Below are positions 1 through 8,648 of a DNA stretch of 64,000 nucleotides, one piece after another. The notes beneath the pieces were generated by a model. It was not told the DNA's origin. It saw only the letters and a list, made by a program, of their open reading frames with translations, and did not search any database. Position numbers and translations under genes: made by a program. Each line of letters opens with the position of its first letter. Within the stretch, counting starts at the first letter, position 1. The stretch covers positions 558,001 to 622,000 of the forward strand of contig CAWIEX010000010.1 of NCBI GenBank assembly GCA_963835295.1, written 5' to 3'. This DNA is from JAOPZW01 sp963835295 (GTDB lineage Bacteria > Actinomycetota > Thermoleophilia > Solirubrobacterales > Solirubrobacteraceae).

Positions 1-1118
1 GCACGACGACCACGGCGCTCGGCCTGCTCGCCGCCAGCGTGCGCAGCGAGCTGCCGCTCGTGCTCAGCGCCTATCCGATCACGCCGGCCTCCGACCTCCT
101 GCACGACCTGTCCAACCGCCAGTCGGCCGGCGTGCGCACCATCCAGGCCGAGGACGAGATCGCCGCCGCCGGCATGGCCCTGGGGGCCGCCTTCGGGGGC
201 GCGCTGGGCGTGACGGCGACCAGCGGCCCCGGGCTCGACCTCAAGACCGAGACCATCGGCCTGGCGGTCGCGCTGGAGCTGCCGATGGTGATCGTCGACG
301 TCCAGCGCGCCGGCCCGTCGACGGGCATGCCGACCAAGACCGAGCAGTCCGACCTGCTGGCGGCCCTCTATGGCCGCCACGGCGAGTCGCCCGTGCCGAT
401 CGTCGCGGCCTCGACGCCGGGGCAGTGCTTCGACGCCGCCTACGAGGCGGTGCGCATCGCCGTGCGCTACCGCACGCCGGTCATCCTGCTCACTGACCTC
501 TTCCTGGCCAACGGCTCGGAGCCGTGGCGGATCCCGCCGGCGGCATCGCTGCCCGCCATCGATCCGGCCTTCGCGCAGCAGCCGAGCAACGGCCACGCGT
601 TCATGCCCTACGCGCGCAACGACGACGGTGCGCGCCCGTGGGCGATCCCCGGCACGCCGGGCCTGACGCACCGCATCGGCGGCCTGGAGAAGCAGGACGT
701 GACCGGCGAGATCAGCTACGACCCCGCCAACCACGCGCGCATGACCGCGCTGCGGGCGGCCAAGGTGGCCGGCATCGACGTCCCCGACGTCGAGGTCGAC
801 CACGAGGACGGCGCCCAGCTGCTCGTCATCGGCTGGGGCTCGAGCGAGGGCGCGGTCCGCGCCGGCGTGCGCCGCGTGCGCCAGGGCGGGCGCAAGGTCG
901 CCCGGGCGCACCTGCACCACCTCAACCCGCTGCCGGCCAACCTCGGCGAGGTCCTGCGCGCCTACCCCCGCGTCCTGCTGCCCGAGATGAACAGCGGCCA
1001 GCTCACGCGCGTGCTGCGCGCCGAGTACCTCGTCGACGTCGAGGGCTTCTCCCGCGTCGAGGGCCGCCCGCTGTTCGCGGCCGAGATCGAGAAGGCCATC
1101 CTGGAGAGGCTGCCGTGA
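1..1118 (+). CDS. korA: 2-oxoacid:ferredoxin oxidoreductase, alpha subunit (5' end missing)
   Basis: This is the C-terminal part of the alpha subunit of a 2-oxoacid:ferredoxin oxidoreductase, most likely of the 2-oxoglutarate type, which makes acyl-CoA and reduced ferredoxin in the cytoplasm. The reading frame is open from base 3 at the window edge, so the true start lies upstream. The early motif YPITPASD is the signature of the pyrimidine-binding domain, and the transketolase C-terminal-like domain with a VIGWGSSEGA segment follows. The stop overlaps the korB start by 4 bp (GTGA), so the two are translationally coupled. The substrate cannot be fixed from sequence alone. Confidence 0.9.
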   Translation, partial: TTTTALGLLAASVRSELPLVLSAYPITPASDLLHDLSNRQSAGVRTIQAEDEIAAAGMALGAAFGGALGVTATSGPGLDLKTETIGLAVALELPMVIVDVQRAGPSTGMPTKTEQSDLLAALYGRHGESPVPIVAASTPGQCFDAAYEAVRIAVRYRTPVILLTDLFLANGSEPWRIPPAASLPAIDPAFAQQPSNGHAFMPYARNDDGARPWAIPGTPGLTHRIGGLEKQDVTGEISYDPANHARMTALRAAKVAGIDVPDVEVDHEDGAQLLVIGWGSSEGAVRAGVRRVRQGGRKVARAHLHHLNPLPANLGEVLRAYPRVLLPEMNSGQLTRVLRAEYLVDVEGFSRVEGRPLFAAEIEKAILERLP

Positions 1119-2140
1119 CCACCGCACCCCCGCTCCCGCTGACCAAGGCCGACTTCCAGTCCGACCAGGAGACGCGCTGGTGCCCCGGCTGCGGCGACTA
1201 CTCGGTGCTCGCCGCCATCCAGGGCTTCATGCCCGAGCTCGGCATCCCGCCCGAGAAGATCGTCTTCGTCACCGGCATCGGCTGCGCGGGGCGCTTCGCC
1301 TACTACATGGACACCTACGGGATGCACGCCATCCACGGCCGCGCCCCGACCATCGCCACCGGCCTGGCGGCCGCGCGCGACGACCTCTCGGTGTGGATCG
1401 TCAGCGGCGACGGCGACGCGCTGTCGATCGGCGCCAACCACCTCGTGCACGCGCTGCGCCGCAACGTCCCGGTCAAGATCCTGCTCTTCAACAACCGCAT
1501 CTACGGCCTGACCAAGGGCCAGGCCTCGCCGACGAGCGAGTTCGGCAAGGTGACCAAGTCGACCCCGCGCGGCTCGATCGACCCGCCGCTCGACGCGCTG
1601 TCGCTCGCCCTCGGCGCCGGCGCCACCTTCGTCGCGCGCACCGTCGACCGCGACAAGCAGGGGCTCGTCGAGGTCCTGCGCGCGGCGGCCGAGCACCGCG
1701 GCACCGCCTTCGTCGAGGTCCTCCAGGACTGCCCGGTCTTCAACGACGGCGCCTTCGACCACCTGACCCAGAAGGACGCCGCGGCCGTCAACCGCATCAA
1801 CCTCGTCGACGGTCACTCGATCCGCTTCGGCCTCGATCACGAGCTCGGGATCGTCCGCGACGACGACGGCACGCTGGGCGTCGCCCGCGTCGACGAGGTG
1901 GGCGCCGACCGGCTGATCGTGCACGACGCCACCTGCGAGGACCCGTCGCTGGCCTTCGCCCTCGCCCGCCTGGGCGTCCTCGGCGCCGGCCCGCTGCCGC
2001 TCGGGGTCTTCCGGGCCGTCGACGCCCCGCCGTGGGGCGGCGACCTCGTGGCCCAGCTGCGCGCCGCGCGCGAGGGGCTGGGCGACGACGACCTCGACGC
2101 CCTGCTGCACGCTGGCGACACCTGGACCATCGCGGGCTGA
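1115..2140 (+). CDS. korB: 2-oxoacid:ferredoxin oxidoreductase, beta subunit
   Basis: The beta subunit (341 aa) carries the thiamine pyrophosphate site and the cysteines for an iron-sulfur cluster. Visible landmarks are RWCPGCGDY near residue 24, the TPP/Mg motif GDGDALSIGANH near residue 95 followed by NNRIYGLTKGQ, and GIGCAGRF near residue 52. Length and order match family beta subunits. The GTG start overlaps the korA stop, which fixes it. Together with korA it forms the alpha2beta2 enzyme that links central carbon metabolism to ferredoxin. Substrate preference (2-oxoglutarate versus pyruvate) is inferred from overall resemblance only. Confidence 0.93.
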   Translation: MTTAPPLPLTKADFQSDQETRWCPGCGDYSVLAAIQGFMPELGIPPEKIVFVTGIGCAGRFAYYMDTYGMHAIHGRAPTIATGLAAARDDLSVWIVSGDGDALSIGANHLVHALRRNVPVKILLFNNRIYGLTKGQASPTSEFGKVTKSTPRGSIDPPLDALSLALGAGATFVARTVDRDKQGLVEVLRAAAEHRGTAFVEVLQDCPVFNDGAFDHLTQKDAAAVNRINLVDGHSIRFGLDHELGIVRDDDGTLGVARVDEVGADRLIVHDATCEDPSLAFALARLGVLGAGPLPLGVFRAVDAPPWGGDLVAQLRAAREGLGDDDLDALLHAGDTWTIAG

Positions 2141-2235
2141 GCGCGGCGGTCGATGGACAGGTAGATGCCAGCGGTGTGGCCAGGTTCGTGATCGAGGTCG
2201 CGTGAGACGCGCTCCAGCCAGCCGCTGATCGAGGA

Positions 2236-3162
2236 GTGGTGTCGATTCAAGCGGTCATCGTCGACCCGTCGGCGCCGGAGGCGCTGCGCTTGACCGCTGT
2301 CGCCGATCCGGTGCCCGGATCGGGTCAGGTCTTGATCGACGTCCACCACGTCTCGCTGAACCACGGTGACCTCAACGATGCCCGCTCCGGGCGGGTGCCG
2401 GCGGGGGCGGTGCTCGGGTCGGATGCCGCTGGTGTGGTGGCCGAGGCGGCCCCCGAGGGCGGTCCCGGCCTTGGCACGCGGGTGGTCATGCTGGCCTCCG
2501 GGGCGTTCGCGGAGCGAGCTGCGGTCGACATCAGCCAGCTCGCCGAGGTCCCGCCGTCGGTTGACCTGGCCGACGCTGCGGCGCTGCCGGTGGCCGGTCT
2601 GGCCGCGTTGCGGGCGCTGCGCGCGGCGGGCCCAGTGCTGGGCAGGCGGGTGCTCATCACCGGCGCGTCCGGCGGGGTGGGTCGTTTTGCCGTCCAGTTG
2701 GCGGCCCACGCCGGCGCAGAGGTGATCGCATCGGTGGGCTCACTGGCTCGCGGCGAGGGCTTGGCCGCAGCCGGTGCCAAGGAGGTGGTCCTCGGCTTGG
2801 AAGGGCTCGACCAGCCAGTTGACGTGGTGCTGGACAACGTCGGCGGCCCGCAGATGATCGAGGCTTGGAATCTGCTCGCGCCCGGGGGCAACCTGCAGAG
2901 CATCGGCTGGAGCTCTGGCGAGCCGGCGGTGTTCGACCCATACTCGACGGTCGGGCCGCCCAAGTCCCTGTCGTCGTTTCTCAACGTAGGCGAGGCCGGC
3001 ACCGACCTGGCCACGCTCATGAAGTTCGTCGCCGACGGCTCGCTCAGCGTTGAGATCGGCTGGCGCGGGACATGGGACCGGATCGCCGAAGCGGTCGGAG
3101 CGCTCCGCGGACGACGCGTGAGGGGCAAGGTGGTACTCGACGTCAGGCCCAGCGTCCCGTGA
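2236..3162 (+). CDS. zinc-free MDR-family quinone oxidoreductase-like protein
   Basis: A 308-aa medium-chain dehydrogenase/reductase of the NADPH:quinone oxidoreductase kind. The N-terminal GroES-like fold contains HVSLNHGDLNDARSG, and the Rossmann fold has the nucleotide motif ITGASGGVGRFAVQLA near residue 140. No structural zinc cysteines are visible, so it is probably a zinc-independent reductase. The GTG start follows GAGGA directly; a second GTG three bases on is equally possible. It stands alone, 95 bp after korB, and converges on the next gene. Its codon usage is less GC3-rich than its neighbours (more ggt, ttg), which hints at recent arrival. The substrate is unknown. Confidence 0.8.
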   Translation: MVSIQAVIVDPSAPEALRLTAVADPVPGSGQVLIDVHHVSLNHGDLNDARSGRVPAGAVLGSDAAGVVAEAAPEGGPGLGTRVVMLASGAFAERAAVDISQLAEVPPSVDLADAAALPVAGLAALRALRAAGPVLGRRVLITGASGGVGRFAVQLAAHAGAEVIASVGSLARGEGLAAAGAKEVVLGLEGLDQPVDVVLDNVGGPQMIEAWNLLAPGGNLQSIGWSSGEPAVFDPYSTVGPPKSLSSFLNVGEAGTDLATLMKFVADGSLSVEIGWRGTWDRIAEAVGALRGRRVRGKVVLDVRPSVP

Positions 3163-3211
3163 TTCGCGACAGGTGGCCACGGTCGCCCGCCATTCGACCG
3201 TCCATTCACGG

Positions 3212-4339
3212 CTACTCCGGCGCGGCCTGGCGCGGCGTCGCGAGCATCTCCTCGGTCGGGAGCTCGTCGGCCGGGTGCGGCACGCCCGCGATGACCTCGG
3301 CGGCGCGCATCACGTCGACGGACGCCGAGCGCACCTGGCTGATGATCTCGGTCAGCGCGAGATCGGGCTCCTGCTCGAAGGCCTCACGCGCCTGCCCGGC
3401 GGCGCTGCGCGCGCGGTCGCGCGCCTCGGCCGCGCGCTGCGGGTCGTCGTGGGCGGCGGCCAGGGTCCAGACCGCCTGGGCCAGCTCGCGCACCGCGTCG
3501 ATCAGGCGGTCGGGCGCCACCAGGCGGGCGCGCGTGTAGCGCAGCGCATGGCGCGCGAGCACGCGCGTGTTGCGCACCGCGAAGTCGAGGTGAGGCAGCG
3601 TGCGCGCGTAGCGCTCCAAGAGGCCGCGCGCCCCCCGGCGCGGGGGTGCGAAGCGGATCATCTCGCGCGCGGTGGAGAGGGCCTCCTCGAGCGCGCTCAG
3701 GTCGCCGTCGATGGCGCGCGCCTTCTCCAGCGCGCTCTCGGCCCGCTTGGCGTCGGCCTCCGCGAGCGCGTTGGCCACGCCTTCGAGCGTCTCGCCCAGA
3801 TCGCGGAACACCGCCTGCGCCGCGCGGCCGACCAGCAGCGTGGGATCGGGCGGGAAGAAGAGGACGCCCACGGCCAGCGCGACGGCGCCGCCGGTCAGCG
3901 CCTCCAGGAAGCGATCGGGCGAGTAGCCCGAGTTCGTGGGCTCGATCGAGGCCAGCAGCAACGCCGAGACCGCCGCCTCTGAGACCAGCAGCTCGCCGCC
4001 GCCGAGGATGACCGCCGCGCTCATGGCGAGCACGATCATGAGCCCGATCTGCAGCGGGCCGTTGCCGATCGCGTTGAGGATGAGGTCGGCGACCGTGAGT
4101 CCGAGCACGACCCCGGCGATGAGCTCGGCGGCGCGCCGCCCGCGCTGCTGGTAGCTCGCGCCCAGCGAGATGACCGCCGCGATCGAGGCGAACACCGGCC
4201 GGTTGTCCTCGAGCGGCAGTAGCTGGGCCAGGTAATAGGCCGCCACCGCGGCCGAGGCCGTCTGCACGATCGGCAGCAGGCGCGGGCGCAGACGCCCGGC
4301 GGCCCAACGCGGAGCTGATCGCAGGCGGCGCAGGGTCAC
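3212..4339 (-). CDS. FUSC-like / aromatic acid exporter family membrane protein
   Basis: A 375-aa membrane protein with a short basic N-terminus, about five to six hydrophobic helices in the first 165 residues (for example IVQTASAAVAAYYLAQLL and GGAVALAVGVLFFPP), then a long charged helical cytoplasmic tail. This plan, including the PVFASIAAVISLG segment, fits the FUSC/ArAE-like family, whose characterised members export aromatic acids. It starts with GTG 12 bp after ybjQ and is probably the last gene of the metH-ybjQ operon. The transported compound cannot be deduced. Confidence 0.72.
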   Translation of the reverse strand: MTLRRLRSAPRWAAGRLRPRLLPIVQTASAAVAAYYLAQLLPLEDNRPVFASIAAVISLGASYQQRGRRAAELIAGVVLGLTVADLILNAIGNGPLQIGLMIVLAMSAAVILGGGELLVSEAAVSALLLASIEPTNSGYSPDRFLEALTGGAVALAVGVLFFPPDPTLLVGRAAQAVFRDLGETLEGVANALAEADAKRAESALEKARAIDGDLSALEEALSTAREMIRFAPPRRGARGLLERYARTLPHLDFAVRNTRVLARHALRYTRARLVAPDRLIDAVRELAQAVWTLAAAHDDPQRAAEARDRARSAAGQAREAFEQEPDLALTEIISQVRSASVDVMRAAEVIAGVPHPADELPTEEMLATPRQAAPE

Positions 4340-4351
4340 CCACCCATCGCG

Positions 4352-4672
4352 TCAGAGCTTGGTCACGCGGACGGCGGTGCCGTAGGCGCAGATCTCGGTC
4401 CACGTCGTGCCGAGCTCGGAGGTGTCGAAGCGAAAGGCGATGATCGCGTTGGCGCCCTTCTCCTCGGCCGCCTCGACGAGCCGCGCGGTGGCGTCGTCGC
4501 GCCCGCTGGCCAGCATCTTGGTCATGCCCTTGAGCTCGCCGCCGACGAGCGACTTCAGCGACGCGCCGATCTGCGAGCCCACGTTGCGCGAGCGCACGGT
4601 GAGCCCGAAGACCTCGCCCATGACCTCGTCGATCTGGTAGCCGGGCAGGTCGTTCATCGTGGAGATGATCAT
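4352..4672 (-). CDS. YbjQ/UPF0145 family protein
   Basis: A 106-aa soluble protein of the YbjQ (UPF0145, putative heavy-metal-binding) family. Typical features are the opening PGYQIDEVMGEVFGLTVRS, the central GGELKGMTKMLASGRDDA, and the end GANAIIAFRFDTSE followed by EICAYGTAV. The ATG at 4672 is chosen because the upstream extension of the frame has low complexity and runs into metH. It lies 32 bp after metH and 12 bp before the FUSC gene on the same strand, so co-transcription is likely. Members form small pentameric rings; the function is not established. Confidence 0.85.
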   Translation of the reverse strand: MIISTMNDLPGYQIDEVMGEVFGLTVRSRNVGSQIGASLKSLVGGELKGMTKMLASGRDDATARLVEAAEEKGANAIIAFRFDTSELGTTWTEICAYGTAVRVTKL

Positions 4673-4704
4673 GCCGCCGAGGGTACGGCAGCATGCAGCG
4701 GCCG

Positions 4705-7700
4705 CTAGCCCTGGCCGCTCATCACCGGCTCGCCGCGCTCGGCCGGATCGCTCTCGGGCAGCGGGGCGTCGAGGCTCGCCGGGTCGCGATCGGTCCCGGC
4801 GATCAGCTCGTCGCGCGCCTGGCGGTCGTTCTTGGGCAGGAAGCCCGACTTCATGCCGAAGTAGACGGCCTGCGGGTGGTGGGCGACGATGGCGATGGTC
4901 GACTGCTCGGGCTCGACGGCGTAGCCGCCGCTGAGGCGCAGGCCGATCGAGGGCGCGTCGAGCAGGCGGAAGACCTTCTCGTGCTCTGACTGCTCCGGGC
5001 ACGCCGGGTAGCCCCACGAGTAGCGCCGGCCCTGGTCGCGGTCGATGCCGAGGTCGCGGCGCGCGCAGGCGTGCAGCCACTCGGCGATCCCCTCCGCGGT
5101 CTGCACGCCGAGGCCGTGCGTGAAGAGCTGCTCGGCGAACTCGCCGTCGGTCTCCAGGCGCGCCATCAGCTCGGTGACCTCGTCGCCCGCGGTGACCGCC
5201 TGCAGGGCGACGACGTCGAGCTCGCCGCTGTCCTTCGGCCGGTAGAAGTCGGCCAGGCAGATGCGGTCGTGCTTGGGCTGGCGCGGGAAGACGAGGCGCT
5301 CGAGCACCGTCTCGCGGTCATCGGGGTCGAGCACGACGACCTCGTTGCCCTCGCTGTAGCAGGGGAAGTAGCCGAGCTTGGCCCGCGGGTGCAGGTAGGA
5401 CGCCTCGCGCCACATGCGCTCCAGGCGCGGGCGGAAGTCCTCGTCGACGAGCTTGCGCCAGGCGTCGCCCTTCACGCCGCGCCCGCCCCAGTGCAGCTTG
5501 AAGAGGACGTGGGTGTCGAGGTGGTGGTAGACCTCGTCGAGCGGCACGTCGATCTCGCGCGCGCCCCAGAACGGGGGCTCGGGCACGGGGGCGTCGATGC
5601 TCGCCGCCGAGCGCACCGAGGCGTCGGTGGTGTCGCCCTGCTCGGGCTCGGGGCCCTTGTCGCGCAGGCGCTGGGCGGCCGCGCGCGTCTTGGCCACCAG
5701 CGCGGCGCGTGCCTCGTCGTCGACGATCTGGTCCATCTTGGCCAGGCCCTCGAAGGCGTCCTTGCAGTAGAAGACGCCGGGCTCGTAGACCTCGTCGGAC
5801 TCGCGCCCGCCGGGGTAGAGCACGCGCAGCCCGAAGTCGCGGTTGATGGCCGCGCCGCCGAGCAGGACCGGGAACTCGAGCCCTTCGTTGTAAAGCTCCT
5901 GGATGCACAGCGGCATCTGCTTGGAGGTCGAGACGAGCAGCGCGCTCAGGCCGATGGCCGTCGCGTCGTGCTCCTTGGCCGCCTCGATGATCGTCCCGAT
6001 CGGCACCTGCTTGCCGAGGTCGATGACCGTGTAGCCGTTGTTGGTCAGGATCGTGTTGACCAGCGACTTGCCGATGTCGTGCACGTCGCCGAAGACGGTG
6101 GCGACGACGACGGTGCCCTTCGTGTAGCCCTCGAGCTTGTCCAGGTAGCGCTCGAGCTGCGCCACGGCGCGCTTCATGACCTCCGCGCTCTGCAGCACGA
6201 AGGGGAGGATGAGCTCGCCGGCGCCGAACTTGTCGCCGACCTCCTTCATGGCCGGCAGCAGCACCTCGTTGAGGGTCGGGACGGCCCCGATCTTCTCCAC
6301 CGAGCGATCGATCCAGCCTTCGACGCCGTCCTTCTTGCGCCGCAGGATGTGCCAGTGCAGCGCCTCCTCGGGCTCCATTTCGGCCGTCGGGTCGGCGGCC
6401 TCCGCGGCGGCCTCCTCGCCCTTGGTCTCGAAGTGGGCGATGAACAGCTCGAGGGCGTCCTCGCGGCGGTTGAAGACCAGGTCGTCGGCCAGCGCGCGCT
6501 CGGCCTCGGTGATCTCGCCGTAGGGCGTGATGTGGTTGGGGTTGACCATCGCGAGGTCGAGCCCCGCCTCCACGCAGTGGTGCAGGAAGACCGAGTTGAG
6601 CACCGCGCGCGCCGTCGGCGAGACGCCGAAGGACACGTTGGAGACGCCCAGCGAGGTCTTGACCTGCGGCAGCGCCTGCTTGAGCTGGCGGATGCCCTCG
6701 ATGGTCTCGACGGCCGAGGGCCGCCACTCCTCGTCGCCGGTGGTCAGCGTGAAGGTGAGCAGGTCGAAGATGAGCAGCTCGGGATCGAGGCCGTGCTCGT
6801 CGCAGGCCAGCTCCTTGATGCGCTGGGCGATCTCGACCTTGCGCGCGGCCGTCTTGGCCATCCCGACCTCGTCGATGGTCAGGGCGATGACGGCGGCGCC
6901 GTGCTGGATGGCCAGGGGGACGACCGTGTCGAGCTTGGCGCGCCCGGCCTCGAGGTTGACCGAGTTGACGATCGCGCGCCCCGGGATCTGCTCGAGGGCC
7001 CTGCGGATGACATCGGGCTCGGTCGAGTCGACCTGGATGGGCGAGGGCTGGGCGAGCGAGACGCGCTTGACGACCTGGCGCATCTGCTCGTCCTCGTCCT
7101 GGCGCTCGGTGAGCGCGACGCAGACGTCGAGCACGTGGGCGCCGCCCTCGACCTGGTCCTCGGCCACCTGCACGAGGCCGTCGTAGTCGTCGGCCAGCAG
7201 CAGCTCCTTGGCCTTGCGCGAGCCCTGCGAGTTCACACGCTCGCCCACGAGCGTGGGGCGGGGGTCCTGGACGAGTGGGGCGGCGGCGATCATCGAGCTG
7301 ACGTGCGGCGGGCGGGGGGCCGGCCGCGGCCCGACCGTGTGGCGCGCGCAGCGCTCGACGATGGCGGCGATGTGCTCGGTGGTCGTGCCGCAGCAGCCGC
7401 CGACGATGGTCACGCCGAAGCGCTCGACGAACTCGCCGAGGACCTCGGCCAGCGGCTCGGGCTCCTCGGGGAAGATCGTCTCGCCGTCGGGGCCCTGGAG
7501 CGGCAGCCCCGCGTTGGGGATGCAGTGCACCGGCACCGGGCTGTACTCGCCGAGGAAGCGGATCGCGTCGCGCATGTCCTCGGGGCCGGTGGAGCAGTTG
7601 AGGCCGAGCGCGTCGACCTTCAGCGCCTCCAGCGTGGTCAGGACCGCGCTGATGTCCGTGCCCAGGAGCATCTTGCCGCCGTTGGGCAGCAGCGAGACGC

Positions 7701-8262
7701 TGGTCTGGATCGGGACCGAGCGCCCGACCGCCTTGAACGCCTCGCGCGCGCCGAAGACGGCGGCCTTGACCTCGAGGATGTCCTGGGCCGTCTCGATGAT
7801 GATGAGGTCAGCGCCGCCCTGGACGAGCCCGCGGGCCTGCTCCTCGAAGACGGCGACGAGCTCGCGGAAGGTGATCTTGCCCAGCGTCGGGTCGTCGGAG
7901 GCGGGCAGATGGCCGGTGGGGCCGATCGAGCCGGCGACGAACTTGTCCTCGCCGACCGCCGTGCGGGCGATCTCGGCCGACCGCTGGTTGATCTCGAGCG
8001 TGTGGTCGCCCAGGCCCCACTCCTCGAGCTTCAGGCGCGACGCCTGGAAGCTGTCGGTCTGCACGACCTCGGCGCCCGCCTCGATCATCGACTCGTGCAG
8101 CGCCTGGATGACGTCGGGGCGGTGCAGGATCAGCGCCTCGTGGCACTTGCCCTGCAGCCCGCCGTAGTCGGCCGGCGTCAGGTCATACTGCTCGAGCGTT
8201 GCGCCCATGGAGCCGTCGAAGACGACGACGCGCTCGCGCGTGGCGGCCAGGTAGTCGCGCAT
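4705..8262 (-). CDS. metH: cobalamin-dependent methionine synthase
   Basis: Full-length MetH (1185 aa) transfers the methyl group of methyltetrahydrofolate to homocysteine through methylcobalamin in the cytoplasm. All four modules are present in order: homocysteine/zinc barrel with VGGCCGTTTEH near residue 289, pterin-binding barrel starting at LVGERVNSQGSRK near 340, cobalamin cap and Rossmann domain with GDVHDIGKS near 723 (the DxHxxG histidine that ligates cobalt), and the AdoMet reactivation domain with RRYSWGYPACPEQ near 1087. The frame extends to a TTG at 8301, but homologues begin near MRDYLAATRERVVVFDGSMG, so ATG 8262 is chosen. It heads an operon with ybjQ and the FUSC gene. No cobalamin or SAM riboswitch is visible upstream; a palindromic site at 8284-8301 is. 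Confidence 0.97.
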   Translation of the reverse strand: MRDYLAATRERVVVFDGSMGATLEQYDLTPADYGGLQGKCHEALILHRPDVIQALHESMIEAGAEVVQTDSFQASRLKLEEWGLGDHTLEINQRSAEIARTAVGEDKFVAGSIGPTGHLPASDDPTLGKITFRELVAVFEEQARGLVQGGADLIIIETAQDILEVKAAVFGAREAFKAVGRSVPIQTSVSLLPNGGKMLLGTDISAVLTTLEALKVDALGLNCSTGPEDMRDAIRFLGEYSPVPVHCIPNAGLPLQGPDGETIFPEEPEPLAEVLGEFVERFGVTIVGGCCGTTTEHIAAIVERCARHTVGPRPAPRPPHVSSMIAAAPLVQDPRPTLVGERVNSQGSRKAKELLLADDYDGLVQVAEDQVEGGAHVLDVCVALTERQDEDEQMRQVVKRVSLAQPSPIQVDSTEPDVIRRALEQIPGRAIVNSVNLEAGRAKLDTVVPLAIQHGAAVIALTIDEVGMAKTAARKVEIAQRIKELACDEHGLDPELLIFDLLTFTLTTGDEEWRPSAVETIEGIRQLKQALPQVKTSLGVSNVSFGVSPTARAVLNSVFLHHCVEAGLDLAMVNPNHITPYGEITEAERALADDLVFNRREDALELFIAHFETKGEEAAAEAADPTAEMEPEEALHWHILRRKKDGVEGWIDRSVEKIGAVPTLNEVLLPAMKEVGDKFGAGELILPFVLQSAEVMKRAVAQLERYLDKLEGYTKGTVVVATVFGDVHDIGKSLVNTILTNNGYTVIDLGKQVPIGTIIEAAKEHDATAIGLSALLVSTSKQMPLCIQELYNEGLEFPVLLGGAAINRDFGLRVLYPGGRESDEVYEPGVFYCKDAFEGLAKMDQIVDDEARAALVAKTRAAAQRLRDKGPEPEQGDTTDASVRSAASIDAPVPEPPFWGAREIDVPLDEVYHHLDTHVLFKLHWGGRGVKGDAWRKLVDEDFRPRLERMWREASYLHPRAKLGYFPCYSEGNEVVVLDPDDRETVLERLVFPRQPKHDRICLADFYRPKDSGELDVVALQAVTAGDEVTELMARLETDGEFAEQLFTHGLGVQTAEGIAEWLHACARRDLGIDRDQGRRYSWGYPACPEQSEHEKVFRLLDAPSIGLRLSGGYAVEPEQSTIAIVAHHPQAVYFGMKSGFLPKNDRQARDELIAGTDRDPASLDAPLPESDPAERGEPVMSGQG

Positions 8263-8283
8263 CTGGGCGATGCTACCAGAACC

Positions 8284-8301
8284 TTGACACAACCTTGTCA
8301 A
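8284..8301. promoter_or_regulatory. palindromic operator candidate upstream of metH
   Basis: TTGACA-CAACCT-TGTCAA is a perfect 6-bp inverted repeat with a 6-bp spacer, ending 22 bp from the metH ATG. On the minus strand the outer half-site is also a consensus -35 box (TTGACA). The hexamer ACCTTG is repeated directly 11 bp apart (8281 and 8292), about one helical turn. The -10 box is not clear (TGGTAG at 17 bp). A repressor bound here would block the metH promoter. The regulator is unknown. Confidence 0.45.
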
Positions 8302-8319
8302 TGTTCGGTCTCCTGACAG

Positions 8320-8628
8320 CTACCGCGGGATCTTCACCATCGAGGTCTTCGCGAAGGGCGCCGTCGAGATGCCGCCGTCGTTGCTCGCCGCGAGCGTGCA
8401 CACCCTCCCGCTGCTCGGTACCGGCGATATTCGCGAGCGGACGTCCATGCGCAATGACCGGCCTTCAGGATTGGTCGGCGCTACCAGCATGCCCCCGCAG
8501 CCGCCGACCTCCGCGAACCACGGGACGGACTCGGGGGCGACGGGCTCACCGCCGACCACCGCGCCCGAAGGCGCGGCGGCGGCGAGAGCGACCAGCACAG
8601 TGAGCAGAGAGGCTCGTGTGATGGACAT
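8320..8628 (-). pseudogene. remnant of a secreted trypsin-like serine protease
   Basis: The 102-aa frame starts with a signal peptide (ITRASLLTVLVALAAAAPSGA) and continues as the N-terminus of a mature S1 protease: VVGGEPVAPESVPWFAEVGG followed by CGGMLVAP. In intact enzymes VVGG is the activation site, and the catalytic His, Asp and Ser follow. Here resemblance stops just before the histidine region, and the remaining 50 residues match nothing I recognise. It therefore looks like a truncated gene, probably the result of a deletion. A short ribosome site (GGGG) precedes the ATG, so a small secreted peptide could still be made. Confidence 0.55.
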
Positions 8629-8648
8629 TCGGTGGTCCCCTATGCGAC

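Noticed and set aside
5071..8316. 1081-residue open frame on the plus strand opposite metH
   Set aside because: It is the antisense shadow of metH: high GC keeps the frame open, composition is repetitive (Leu, Ala, Val, Asp, Arg), and no family motif is visible, whereas metH shows every domain.
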